Below are positions 45,069 to 55,802 of a DNA stretch of 64,000 nucleotides, in pieces; the first letter of the stretch is position 1; each line of letters begins with the position of its first letter. The notes below the pieces were generated by a model. It saw only the letters and a list, made by a program, of their open reading frames with translations. It was not told where the DNA came from and did no database searches. The DNA comes from Lyophyllum atratum (lineage: Eukaryota > Basidiomycota > Agaricomycetes > Agaricales > Lyophyllaceae): positions 1,116,001-1,180,000 of the forward strand of contig JACGCN010000008.1 of the NCBI GenBank assembly GCA_014905825.1, written 5' to 3'. The position numbers and the translations under genes were made by a program.

Positions 45069-46076
45069 ACTTGGACCGTTCTAGGATACAAACATTACTA
45101 GTGATGGGTGAAAGACAATACGCGTCAATTACTACAGTTAAGTGTTGAGGCTGGTGAAATAATGGTCGACCCGTTGAACTATCCGTTGCGGGACAGGCAT
45201 AAGAGCGAAAAAATGAGTCTGGTGCAGTACATTGACGGCGTATACAGTCACCGAACGACTCTTTGTTTGTGCAACGCGCCTTGCTATAAACAGGTTCTGA
45301 AAAGACATCCGTCCCACCGTGACTCGTCTAATCACATGACGTGATCATGCGCGATTCCAAAAAACATGGCATTCAAGCTTTCCCTATCCCCTTGTACTTC
45401 CATGCATGACAATCCCCACCTGAATTCCTGATTTAACTTGGTTATCAAGGTAAAGTCTCCACGGGCACCTCTGACGCACACAGCAACAAAACTGAAGATC
45501 CCTCCCAGCTATATTCCACTCTATTGCGCTCCAGGATTCGACTTTGCCACCCTCGTTCAGGAAATCGACATCTCTACAATACGACGACTTCGACAAATGC
45601 GAGATCCAACTGAGCGGAGATGGGAACTCCCATCACGCTTCAGACGGCTCAACGAGCAAAGATAACAGCGGCGATGGGACTGCCCATTCCAGTGATGACA
45701 TCTTCGCACGGAAGAATGGGGAAGCAGCCGATCTGGTAAAAGACCACAGTTGGAGGGCGGAGAGGGGACTTCCCTTCACACTTTGACCAGACGAGGCTCC
45801 AACAAAGGATGGTCATTGGCAAATAGGCTTCAACTTGCTCAGCATCACCCGGGCTTGGTCGACCGGCACAAATAAAAGGTTCATTATATACATCTTGTAT
45901 CTTCATACTCATAATATCGTATTCGTGCGCAGTTTGCTTCAGATTTGAGCTTCTTTTCTCGATGCATCGTACCTTATAGACGCAGGCGACGGTTCGCGTC
46001 TTCCAAAAAGAGCAAGACATCGTAGTCTCCCCTGTCAAATTCATAAGCATACTGATCTCGTTCATATCAGCGCTGC
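44894..46076. other. Region after copy B
   Basis: 1.2 kb. The first part is the copy B 3' flank. Beyond about 45070 there is no resemblance to the copy A flank. ORFs at 45544-45786 (+) and 45649-46125 (-) lack motifs; the minus one overlaps the end of the next gene in another frame. Confidence 0.4.
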
Positions 46077-47189
46077 TTACGACGTCCAGAACAAGGTTCC
46101 CGCAGTTGCATGGACGATCGACCACACCTGCTCTGCCAGCTCTTTCGTCGCCACTGAAATCGAATAGTGCAGCACTCCAGGAAAGCTCAAAGTGAACGTC
46201 TCTAGCCTGAGATTGCTGTTGTTGTTATAGTTCTGCTTCCAGCTGACACCTTTGACGCTGTCGAATGCATCCATGTAACATGTACGGATGGGCACCACAA
46301 AACAATGTTTGTCTCCAACGAACCGTGGCCCTACGCCAAGCTCATGGTTTTGGTTCTGTGCGTCCCCGGGCGCAACACTTGTCTTCTTTGCAAACCCACG
46401 CTCGTTGTACTTCTTGAAAGTGTCGGCCGGGTAGAAGACATCATCGATGGTCGCGATGGCTTCCTTGTTTTCAAAAGTGCTCACGGGATAAAGGCAATAC
46501 GCCGCTGCGTGGGTGATGAAAGTCATGACAACGGCTGGAAGCGAGTGACATGGGGTCGCGCGATATATGACACACGAATTAGGAACGCACTGGAGTAGAA
46601 TTCGAGGACGACTTGGACCGGAGCACAGTCCGTAGTAATCACTTGCACCTTCGTGCCTCGATCACGATGAACGAAGTCGTACACTGCCACTACCGATTTC
46701 GTGTTGTACGCCATGCCTGAACCTTTGATGTCACGGTCGGCGAGCGATGCCGCATACGTGGTTCGTTGCTTGTCACTTGGATCGAAATCATATCCTGCTT
46801 CATTCAAGAATACACCAACGTCCATGGCGTTCGCGTGTTGAACAATGACGTCAAGATCCGATTGATCATACTCGACGCGGGCAAAAAATTGAAGAGACGT
46901 CGAACCGGTGATGATCATTCCCAACCGGTACTGCCAGTGACGAAAGACGGGAATCTCTGCAGCTGTAAAATAACGAGACAGCACGCCCACAATGTCAAAT
47001 GCCCGCTTCGCATACGCCTGCATGGCATGATAGTGCGACCGGCTTATTTGTCCGTATCGGATGAGGTCCCTGGGTGTCATCAGCGAGAACAAGAGGTCAT
47101 CGGCAGTGGGTGGCCTATGAAATGGATAAATGCAGTTCACATTGGCACATAGAAGTCACTCACAGCATCGGCGGTGTTGTAGGGTCCAT
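46077..47189 (-). CDS. F-box-like protein with nucleotidyltransferase-like motif
   Basis: Three exons on the minus strand; ATG at 47187-47189 (MDPTTPPML joins PPTADDLLFSLMTPRDLIRY). Introns lie near 47120-47165 and 46533-46579, both GT-AG and in frame. The N-terminus resembles a short F-box (LLFSLMTPRDLIRYGQISRS). Then IITGSTSLQFFARVEYDQSD continues into LDVIVQ: a G-S followed by an acidic D-x-D, the core of the nucleotidyltransferase fold (motif at about residues 75-100). The remainder is beta-rich (VVAVYDFVHRDRGTKVQVIT, VVMTFITHAAAYCLYP). Fold assignment rests on this short motif and is an inference. Relatives appear common in agaricomycetes. Substrate unknown. Confidence 0.65.
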
Positions 47190-47322
47190 GCTCGTCAGGA
47201 GAAGCTTTGTTTTCCCCCTTGTTATCAGTCGCTCGTGTTCTTATCTCACAATGTTAAACACAACACTCCATGTGAATGGGTTTCCTGAGACTCATGGTTT
47301 AACTGAGTTGTACATTATTGCT

Positions 47323-47990
47323 TCACCTCTTTACATCCTCACAAGCAAAATATGCTACGCGGTGCAATAAAACCGAGTGATAGCACCTGAGGCAGATATG
47401 TCCTTCCGGCGCTTGTTCTGTCTGTGCCCAAAACATGCCTTCCCGACAGGGCGTGGTGTGTTCCAACGCCGGAACAGGAATCCTCTCGGCATAGCGCCCT
47501 ACATCATCGATCGCGCAGAAAGCGCAAGTGACTCCATGGGTGTTTCGCATCAGATATGAAACATAGTCTGGTAATGTCATTCCCAATTGTGCCTTGCTTT
47601 GAACTGACGAGCTCACCCAGCCTTCCTTGATCTCCAACGATGACGGGAATCGGCATTTCGCGCGGTGGTGTCGATGGTTCATCAGATTCTGAGTTGTCCG
47701 ACCAGTCCGACAGCTCTATCAGCGGCGGTGGTCCATCGGAGTCGTAGTCTGCGAATGTCAGTTGGCATTCCACACCGCTTTGACCTGGACAGCTCACCCA
47801 ATGTTTGTTCGCCTCCGATGCCGACAGACCCTGGAATTTCTCCGGAGGGCGTCGACACTATATGCGGCGATGTTTCATGGACGTCTGAGTTTTCTGGAAA
47901 GTAATGCAATGGGAGGTGGTGATGGAGGGTTCCCCGTCCCTGTTGTTCTACAACGCCTATCATGGTCCGCAATGGAACATGGAATGCCAC
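47323..47990 (-). CDS. Small Cys-rich protein, possible zinc binding
   Basis: Three exons on the minus strand joined by two GT-AG introns of about 50 nt. The most upstream confident Met is in MIGVVEQQGRGTLHHH; an in-frame Met also lies just before it (MAVAFHVPLRT). Then comes an acidic linker (DYDSDGPPPLIELSDWSDNS), followed by DYVSYLMRNTHGVTCAFC and a distal CLRCYH, giving two C-x2-C pairs plus a central Cys. That pattern fits a zinc-binding module, type not identified. The first exon echoes the Rep motif of Helitrons (see findings). Gene ends ACEDVKR. Moderate confidence because both splice joins are clean but no family is known. Confidence 0.45.
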
Positions 47991-48343
47991 CGCCATGGTT
48001 TAAATGAGGACACGAACTCCGCGCATATGTGGAGTTCATCTATGGACCCTGTTTCAGTTCGCGAGCATTCCAGTGTCGGCCGGTGACGTGCATGTGGGGC
48101 GAGATGAGACCACATGTTTTGACATGCCATCCTATGCGACAATGTCGCCTCCGTTCCTAGTGTTCTGTTTTTTTTCACTGTTTTATATCAACCCATCTAC
48201 GCATCTCTTGCCTTCCACCTGCTACTTCTGTCCTCAATCTTTACGCAACTTTTGTGACCTTGCACATTTGTTAGCGCCGATGGTACGCAAATGCCCACTT
48301 CTTTGTCTTTGCCTGATGACTTATCACTACTCTGCAGGCGCTC

Positions 48344-49360
48344 GTGTGCATCACCTCTGAGGACGACCTCGATAGATTCAACGCCATCGCGTCATCCAAC
48401 TCATCGCTCACACAACGAGTTGGATCTCTTGAAATTAGGATATCTCGTCATTTCCCTCGACTCCTTCAGAAAGCCAAACAGCTCCTTTCGGGCCTTGCCG
48501 CCATCGACACCCTCATCATTAAGCTACCCCCGGTCACTTGCGCGCAATGCGTTTGGCTGTTTGACGGCCTCCATCTTCCCAACCTTTCGTTTCTGTCCAC
48601 GGACTCCCTGCCTCACAATGGTGTCATAGGCCTTTTGAAGAACAACCGTTACACCGCCGAATTATCACTAGGAGAGTGTGATACTTGCGACTGCTCGTCT
48701 GGGCCCGTTGATGTTTCTCTCTTGCACCTTCTAAATATTGCGGGACCGACGTCGTGTATTTCACGGTTAATCAACCAAAGTCCTTTAACAAGGGCCACCG
48801 CAGGCTATGGCAATGCTGTGGAAGCGCACCATGAGCCACTGTTTCGTGCCCTCCAAACAACCTCAGGGCATTTGACTTATCTGGAACTGGAGTTCTCACT
48901 ACCACAAGATCGTGACATTCTGACTCTCATCGGCCACTCTGCGCCGTTTCTGGTGACTCTCAAGTTAAAAGAAGTCCACACACACAACCAGGTGCTGCAC
49001 AGATCAATGTCATCATCTTGAAACCGCACTGATGTTTGCCAGGAACGGCATCGCTATCCGTGGGCGTTCAGCCTGCAGTGGTCAAACGATCTGCGGAAGT
49101 CGGTGAACCTTACGCACTTCTCGTTGCGTACTGCCGCTCCATTGGTCAGAAGAATTGGAAACAAGGCTGACGAGAAGAGGCTTGTCCTGAGATGGAGCGG
49201 GGAAACTCAGAAATGTCCAAGACAGCTCAGTGCTATCACCATTGGATACTGCTGGGAGCAGCAGTTTCGCCACGTCAGTACGTGGAGGTTCGAGCACCCC
49301 TTGCGACGATGGGAAAGGATTGGATCATTGGTCAATCCTCCGGAAGATGTGATCTTTTGA
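48344..49360 (+). CDS. F-box/LRR-like protein, N-terminus uncertain
   Basis: Two main exons: from about 48344 (MCITSEDDLDRFNA) to a donor after HTHNQ near 48990, then from the acceptor before ERHRYPWAF (about 49042) to the stop at 49358-49360. An upstream exon ending at 48282-48284 (LRNFCDLAHLLAPM) can join in frame through the GTACGC...CTCTGCAG intron, so the true start may lie further left. Leu-rich repeats are visible: IDTLIIKLPPVTCAQCVWLF, LHLPNLSFLSTDSLPHNG, LTYLELEF, LVTLKLKEVH. The style matches agaricomycete F-box families, though a clear F-box is not seen. Confidence 0.55.
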
Positions 49361-49579
49361 ATGACTCTGCTCCTTAGAACTTCCGGTTCTATGAGGTTCG
49401 TGTTGATTCTCTGCATACTCAGTGTGGAATTGACCGTGGCCATATAGCTTATGAAGGTCACTGCCTTCGTCAGAAGAACTCAAACAGGCGGACATCGTGG
49501 GAAATGCAATGTATAACTTTGTAAAACAGCGGCTGGAAGTAGATACCGTACGTACGACCAGGTCTACGTCATTCTTGCC

Positions 49580-49931
49580 ATGATGAGCGAAGAACAAGGA
49601 GTTCAAGAAAGACGCGACCTCTACCGCAATCAACTGCGGATACTCCGTGACAGAATTCAAAAGATAGAGGACAAAAGAGAAGAGCTGGAGTCTAAACATA
49701 TGAACCTTCAGATGGCCACCACGTTCGGGGCAGAACAGGTGCACCTGTACATTGACTTCGTGAGTCGACTCACGTTCTTGAGTGTACATGCTAACATCCA
49801 TAGACACAGTGCAAAATCACCATGGCTTGTAACGAAGCAACTCAGGAATATATCCACGCAACAATGCCGAAACTTGGCTCGGGTGTTCTCATTCTTCGCC
49901 AGGCGGTTGACAACGTGACCGTTATTCAATG
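49580..49931 (+). CDS. Small coiled-coil protein, unknown
   Basis: Two exons. The first is MMSEEQGVQERRDLYRNQLR then ILRDRIQKIEDKREELESKH, a likely coiled coil, ending HLYIDF. A GT-AG intron (about 49759-49802) leads to TQCKITMACNEATQEYIHAT and a tail LILRQAVDNVTVIQ-stop. Total about 100 residues. No family was recognised. The antisense strand also has a long ORF (49325-49807), which weakens the case. Confidence 0.4.
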
Positions 49932-50116
49932 AGAATGAGCGGCGTTCACAATGCTGATTGGAATCTGCAGCTCCTGGAAGTTCTACAGCACTACCAATGA
50001 CATTAGCTTTCGTTAACATACAGTGCTTTTTTGGTGATGGTCCATCTGGAACATATAGCGTAAGCGATTGAGACATCTCAGAGCCTGCGCGCGTTATATG
50101 ATGCGGCGACATCGCT

Positions 50117-51106
50117 GTGACGCTATGTCTGGGTTGTCGTCGTCTCTCTCTCAGCTTCGAAGAGATGGAGGCTCCGAATCGTGTGCACCATCAACGTAAC
50201 CACGCTATTGATTTTGAAACGCACCACCGACTTTCACCCGCGGTCCAACGGCTTCGTCGACCTCACCCTTATTCTTACGGTTCTTCACTGCGCCCAGACT
50301 CTCATGGGCAGAATTACCGGGAGATGCAGATCGCCCTCTGTGATCGTGCTGTACAGACCTCACCCGTACGCGTGTCCCGCGTCTCGAGCTCCCGCTCTCG
50401 CTCCTTTGTCCGTGAGCTGACTCCCACCCGCCACCGCCATGCCCATGAGGAGTGGCCGCCATGTAATCGGGAGCACGTGCGAAACCCACTGCCTCTGCTA
50501 TTTCGTCCCATGAACATCCGCGAGCCGCCTGCCTCTATTTCTTCATCGCCGTCTTGGCGCACTGTTTCACATGGCGAGAATCGCAGTCAAGATGATCCAC
50601 ATATCCACATGCTGCCGGCTCCATTGGTGATCCCATCATTAAGAATGCAAGACCCTTCCACTGAATTAAGAGGTTGCCGCCCACGATCATATACCGAACT
50701 TGCACCGCCGTGCATCATGGCGCCTGCAGCCTACCAACGTCGTCCGCGATCTGCACAGACAACAGAAGACCATAGTTATGACCAGGAAGATGACGTAGAT
50801 GAGGACAGCGAGGATGGCAATGATTACGCATTGGACAACAATATGAACGACGGTGACGAGGAAGAGGATGATTACACAGTCCAATCTACTGCGCCCGGGC
50901 AGCAACTGAGGTATGTGAACCCACACGTGGACAACAGGCGCATCCCGTCGTTCAAACGGGAAGACGAGACGCGATCCGCACGTCTATTGCGCGCGCGACT
51001 TTTCTCGGAACAACGACATGTAACGGCACATCAGCCGGAAGGAGTTTATGTGCGTTGGTGTAATGGTCATAGGTCGGGGAGATGTGTGTGTGGCATGAGA
51101 GGATGA
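50117..51106 (+). CDS. Unknown disordered protein, 329 residues
   Basis: Single ORF, rich in Arg, Pro, Ser and His. A strongly acidic stretch (QEDDVDEDSEDGNDYALDNN) lies around residues 222-245. The C-terminus GVYVRWCNGHRSGRCVCGMR has three Cys close together. No domain is recognised. Start may be the internal Met in EMEAPNRVHHQ. It could be a regulatory or nucleic-acid-associated protein, but this is only a composition argument. Confidence 0.45.
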   Translation: MTLCLGCRRLSLSFEEMEAPNRVHHQRNHAIDFETHHRLSPAVQRLRRPHPYSYGSSLRPDSHGQNYREMQIALCDRAVQTSPVRVSRVSSSRSRSFVRELTPTRHRHAHEEWPPCNREHVRNPLPLLFRPMNIREPPASISSSPSWRTVSHGENRSQDDPHIHMLPAPLVIPSLRMQDPSTELRGCRPRSYTELAPPCIMAPAAYQRRPRSAQTTEDHSYDQEDDVDEDSEDGNDYALDNNMNDGDEEEDDYTVQSTAPGQQLRYVNPHVDNRRIPSFKREDETRSARLLRARLFSEQRHVTAHQPEGVYVRWCNGHRSGRCVCGMRG

Positions 51107-51534
51107 CGTGTAAAACCAACAAAGCTGAATTGAAGGAGCTGTACACGCTCCACCAGAAAAAAGACTCTCGAGTATATTGTATATTACTGCACATATTAAT
51201 AACCAATGTCTGCTGTTATCCCTCTCCAACCAAAAACTTCTTCCTCACGCGTCGCTTGCACTTTTCTACGTACCCACTGACCCTTCAAGCGTAACTTATT
51301 TGCTGTGTGGCCTGTCTGTCACTCCCAACTACACACAGCATCTTGAATTCGCACAAATCTCCACCCCGCGCTACTAAGAGCGCCATAGGAGCATATGCAG
51401 CGACCACGCGGGAAATGAGAATGGTAATGGATGTCTTCCTTACACACGTTTCTTGGGGCTTGCCGCTGCTTGCGTAAAGCTTGATCAGTATGTTCAAAGG
51501 CTTGCAGGGTATATAAACTGCATTGGTACGGTAT
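51107..51534. other. Intergenic (convergent genes)
   Basis: 428 bases between convergent stops. AT-rich near 51170-51300. Nothing recognised. Confidence 0.4.
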
Positions 51535-53019
51535 CTAGAGCAACTGGAGGAACTGTAAAATGTGATGAACGAAGTATACGCGGTAACTCAAAGCTGATGC
51601 GCCCTCCCGCAAGTTCATGAAGGGAAACATGTCACGACGACCTTGTGGAAGTGGTCCTCCACGTGCCAAATGTTCCATCCAGGCCAAGGCGTGCACACCG
51701 CAATCTATCAAGTTACTCTGCTTGGAGATCTAGAATAGCAGTATACGAATCAATGGTGTATGACGCTGCGATTTGGAACATACAGTTGAAATGATTGGTG
51801 TCAGAGTCAAACCTGTTAAACCGTGGTGATCCCAAAGGGCTGTGAGGACGTCAGTCAAGATCTGCACCTTGAGTTGAGCTCTTCATTTAAACAGCCAGTC
51901 CTATAATAAGACTCACCTTGCATAGTTTGCGTTCATAGTCATCATCCCGGAGTAAACTATCCAGGACTGTGATCTTTTGCTCGGAGAAATCTGCCACAGC
52001 TACCACCCAATGCTTCTTATCATCTCTGTGAACAGGCATGAACAGACGTGACCAGGTATCTGGGCGACTGACCTGTTATGAGTTCTATCAGGCTTTATAA
52101 TCAGATGTATATCTGCAAGACGTACCGCAGAGCCCCAAAGACCTTTCTTTCTAATACTATCCTTGGTGATCTGGCCGACCCCATCTCTTGGCTTTCCAAC
52201 ATCTGTACCCGCAGGTGCATCCTGTCCCAAATATAGCAGATGGGTGCTGGTTGCCCAGGTATCACCAATTTTGATACTAGGATCTGTGCCGATGGCCCAT
52301 TGTTCGGCCATGAAATTGATAACTGTGTCGTTCAGGTACTGACCCTCCCGTAGATGTTCAAGGCTCTTGATAAGCTCTTTGTCGCTTTCGGAGAGCTTTG
52401 ACATACGCAATGCAGCTGCAGCTATTCCGTGATCAATAACCTGATCCAGTAGAGCCGGATGAGCAGTAGCCATGTCAAATCTAATTTGCAGCAGCGTAAT
52501 CGGTAGAATGGCAGCAACGGTAAAGCTAGCGTGAAGGTCTGGATGGACTGAGGAGTTGTGATAATGATCAGCCTCCGCGTCTAGTTCTTGGAGGTAGCCT
52601 TCCAGTTCATATAGACGGCAGTAAGTGTCGAAGGTGGGAACATGATCGTTCAAGAAGTATCGCGAGCCATGGTTTTGGAGAGTTTCTAGTTGCTGAGACA
52701 GAGTACCATTAGGGCATAGCACCCGCACCTCGGGCCACAGAGAAACAGTGGTTGCCCAGGTGGTGTAGATCTGCTCTTCCATGCTGTTGGTAACTGAGTT
52801 CATCAGCAAGAAAATACCGGACTGATGAGGTGGAAACATACCAGGCTGTTCCTCAGCATCAATTCTGGTCCTTTTAGGAGCAGAATCTGTTGCAGATCCA
52901 GAGACATTGCGTTTTCTCATGGGAATTGCGGATCCAGGACCGTAGATGAGTGTCGCCGAAATCTCATCTCCTTTGCTTGTGTATGTTTGGCAATGGCTTC
53001 CGACGCCATGACCTGGCAT
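51535..53019 (-). CDS. Ulp1-type cysteine protease (C48 family)
   Basis: Minus-strand gene; stop at 51535-51537. The start at 53019 is the first ATG of the long exon (MPGHGVGSHCQTYTSKGDEI); upstream exons are possible because the frame stays open to about 53103. After a long N-terminal region the protease domain begins LEHLREGQYLNDTVINFMAE. The His is in KKHWVVAVADF, the Asp in KITVLDSLL and the nucleophile in NLIDCGVHALAWMEHLA. So the C48 triad is complete. Family members cleave SUMO or related modifiers. In fungal accessory DNA such domains are often linked to transposons; none is seen here. Four or five exons are inferred. Confidence 0.75.
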
Positions 53020-53716
53020 CGCCCTTGTGCTCACTCTTTCCTTATTGCTATGGGGTGGCACCAAGGTGAAGACTTCTCCGTATAAGTTGCGGTTTTGACT
53101 CAATTACACACGTATGCTGCCCCGAAAGCACACAATTTTTATCTATTTCATTTCTTGCTGGTGTGCGCGCATGCAGGTACAGTACGAAGTGTAAGTCTGC
53201 CCGATTCTCACATTTTCTTGCACCACTGATGATATTTCGATTGCACGTAGAATTTATCACTCGCTACATAGGCGTGCCAGCGACGTGTACGCACTGCTAA
53301 TCAGCGGGCAATAAACCACACTTCAACAACACCTCGGGATCCATTGCAGCGCCGCCCGCCCATCGACGCCACCCACACCTCGTATACCAGCCCCAGCATC
53401 TATCTACAGGATGATTCGCGCAATTGCGAATCGTTTTCGTCGTGACGACCCCCCACCAGTTTGCGCAAACGGAAATTGCCTACCGCGTCCTCGGTGCCCT
53501 CGTCACCGCCTCGGACGGCGTAGCCCCGCATAACGAGCCCTCACCGCCTCCTTCGCACCCTCGCCCGCTCTTCTACACCCCCATCACCTGTTCAACACCC
53601 CCACAAACGCAAATTGCCTGCGTTCTCGTGCCCTCGTCACCGCCTCGGCGAACCTAGAAACATATGTGGGCCAATCCCGGGTAGCACCAGCTGCCACTCA
53701 GCTATAGCGCACCAGC
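53020..53716. other. Region with short direct repeats
   Basis: Two similar stretches starting AAATTGCCT and ending CCCTCGTCACCGCCTCGG occur near 53474 and 53610. Open ORFs here (53424-53657) are Pro/Ser-rich and lack a supported structure. Confidence 0.4.
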
Positions 53717-54787
53717 ATGTCTGGACAGACACCTTCATGGAGTCTCTGTCCGTCGTACGAGTCCATCAACCTCTCCCACCTCTACATCTCGGACAACATC
53801 CGCGTCCCCGTGATAAAGACCCCTCGCGTCTCCCACGTAGCTACCGGACCTCCAGCAGGCCCATACTTCACCACCCCGTCGTCCGTATCAGCCAGTGTAG
53901 ACATCCACCACGTATACCACCTCCACGAGGACGAATACGGCAGCTTCCTCTTCGGCGTCCTCCCCACCACCAGCAGGGGCTGGATCCCTACATTGCGCTC
54001 ATGACCCGCTCCCTCCCCCTCTCCGGCACCCGCTTCGCTCTGAAAGACATGGGGACCAAGCTCGTGGCTTTTTTCGAGCGCTCAAGCATCCTCCATCCTC
54101 CGTTCATCTTCCTCAGTTCCTGAAGCTGGTCATTGTGATGTCGAGCCCACTCCTGCGCTTGACAAGCATCCAAGCACGGTTTCGACTACGCTCTCCGATG
54201 CTGGGGGGCAGGCAAGTCCTCACCTGTTTGACGCCGAAGTCGTTTACGTCCCGAAACGCACAAACAGCTCACCATTATCAAGCTCATCGCCTGGCATCAC
54301 CATCTCCGCCTTAACGCTGTCGTCAGCGCTCACTGTCTCCACCACTACCTCCCTTTCTCCATTGTCGACACCCGCTTTGCGCGATTCACCAGAGGGGACC
54401 GGTTGTGCGACAAGCAAAGCGACTACGCACGAAGGTGGACGCAACATTGAACATGGACGCTCCGCGTGGCCTTTCCCGCGAAGTGAGAGGTGCTCGAGCT
54501 CGTGGCCTTTCCCGAGCACTCGAGCATCTCGCTTCCTCCGTTATCCTCCATCAACGCCGTTCGTGCAACACATTCCACAGTCGATGCCCCTGCCGACGGC
54601 CTTGCCCTCTCAACGACTGGGTGCACTAGCTTCTCCGCCTTGCCCATCCGAATTCCCATCGCCACCGCTTTCGCTTCATCACCCACCACCTCCTCTCGAG
54701 CATAAGGCGAGAGGCTTCCAAGTGGTGTTGATAGTGGTCATGGACATCCCCTGTGGCCTTTCCCACGAAACGAGAGAGGTCAACTGA
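53717..54787 (+). CDS. Unknown Ser/Pro-rich protein, tandem repeat unit 1 (structure uncertain)
   Basis: A first ORF (53717-54004, MSGQTPSWSLCPSYESINLS) and a second open stretch in the same frame from about 54051 to 54787 can belong to one gene with an intron between. The second stretch contains HPSTVSTTLSDAGG, SSSPGITISALT and STTTS, the same word pattern found again in the next ORF. Composition is strongly Ser/Thr/Pro. No domain recognised. It may not be a real protein gene. Confidence 0.3.
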
Positions 54788-55150
54788 GCTCGAGGCCTTT
54801 CCCGAGCAGTCCCTCTCCCTGCCTTCTGCTTGCATCACCCGGCGCCAACCCCACTCAATCTCAGCCTTCTTCAATCGACGTCTTGGCTTTACGAGCACCT
54901 ACCTCGATTGAGGTTCGTTCAGATACAGTTCGTAGTGGAATCGAGCCCGCTCCCACGCTTGTCAAGCATCCGAGTACGCATTCTACTACAGCGCACTCCG
55001 ATGCGGGGGAAGAGGCAGGTTTCCAAGTGCTCGACCCCGATGTCTTCAACATACCGGAACGTATAACCAGCCCATCTTTGTCGAGCTCATCGTCAGGCAT
55101 CGCTATCTCCGCCTTAACACCGTCGCCAGCGCTCACCATCTCCACGACAA
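54136..55150 (+). repeat. Imperfect tandem duplication, about 800-bp step
   Basis: The stretch 54136-54360 corresponds to 54946-55160. Both include AAGCATCC, GATGC-GGGG, CTCATCG-C-GGCATC and CATCTCCGCCTTAAC in the same order. The frame is kept, so related peptides are encoded twice. Additional GCTCGTGGC/GAGCTCG-TTTCC-CGAGCA words recur near 54060, 54490 and 54785. Confidence 0.7.
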
Positions 55151-55800
55151 CCTCTCATCCACTTCACCATCTTCCACCCTCTCCAAGACCTTCTGGACTC
55201 GCAGCCGGCTCTGCACACCATCGCAAGACCTCTCAGGATGACGCAAGGCCGTCTCCTTCCACACGACGACGTCCCGAACTCGAGATTGCCGAACTCGAGG
55301 CTGGGGGGCGGATTCCATCGCTGCGTCGCGATATCATCGACTCAACGGCGACGGATTGGAGGCTGTTGATGAGTAGAAAGAAAATAAACGTGAGGTATGG
55401 TACTCGGGGCCTCGAGGTACGTATGAACAGCCGGGATCGCGTCTCCCAACCATTTAGACCACCTCTGGACCAAATGGCGTCCAACGACGACGTTCGCTGC
55501 ATCTACGCGACCTCGAAGCCGTCCCAAGCTCGTTCGACACCTTCGTCATTGTTCCGTTCAACATCACCACCCAGCACTACACGTTGGCCGACCCCTCCTA
55601 CCTCCCATGCCATTCGACAACCTCACCACGCTTTACGAGCGTCTCCTCCAACTGCATATCATAGCCGCACTCAACACGGCGGCGAAGCCAGACCCGGCAC
55701 GTCATTAGAGCGTCCGAGCTCACCTCCTGATGCGCACTCGAACGCTGGGGGGCGCTTGGGTGTAGCTGGCATGCCAACCACGTCGTGCGCGCGCGTTTGA
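54883..55800 (+). CDS. Unknown Ser/Pro-rich protein, tandem repeat unit 2
   Basis: 305-codon ORF. Its first half repeats the motif set of the previous ORF (LVKHPSTHSTTAHSDAGEEA, LSSSSSGIAISALT). The middle contains RIPSLRRDIIDSTATDWRLL and KKINVRYGTRGLEVRM, the only stretch looking like folded protein. No family recognised. It ends immediately before the oligopeptide transporter remnant. Confidence limited by low complexity. Confidence 0.35.
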   Translation: MALRAPTSIEVRSDTVRSGIEPAPTLVKHPSTHSTTAHSDAGEEAGFQVLDPDVFNIPERITSPSLSSSSSGIAISALTPSPALTISTTTSHPLHHLPPSPRPSGLAAGSAHHRKTSQDDARPSPSTRRRPELEIAELEAGGRIPSLRRDIIDSTATDWRLLMSRKKINVRYGTRGLEVRMNSRDRVSQPFRPPLDQMASNDDVRCIYATSKPSQARSTPSSLFRSTSPPSTTRWPTPPTSHAIRQPHHALRASPPTAYHSRTQHGGEARPGTSLERPSSPPDAHSNAGGRLGVAGMPTTSCARV

Positions 55801-55802
55801 CC

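Noticed and set aside
45325..45350. ATCAC/GTGAT hairpin near 45335 as the Helitron 3' end
   Set aside because: Stem is only five pairs and is not followed by CTRR.
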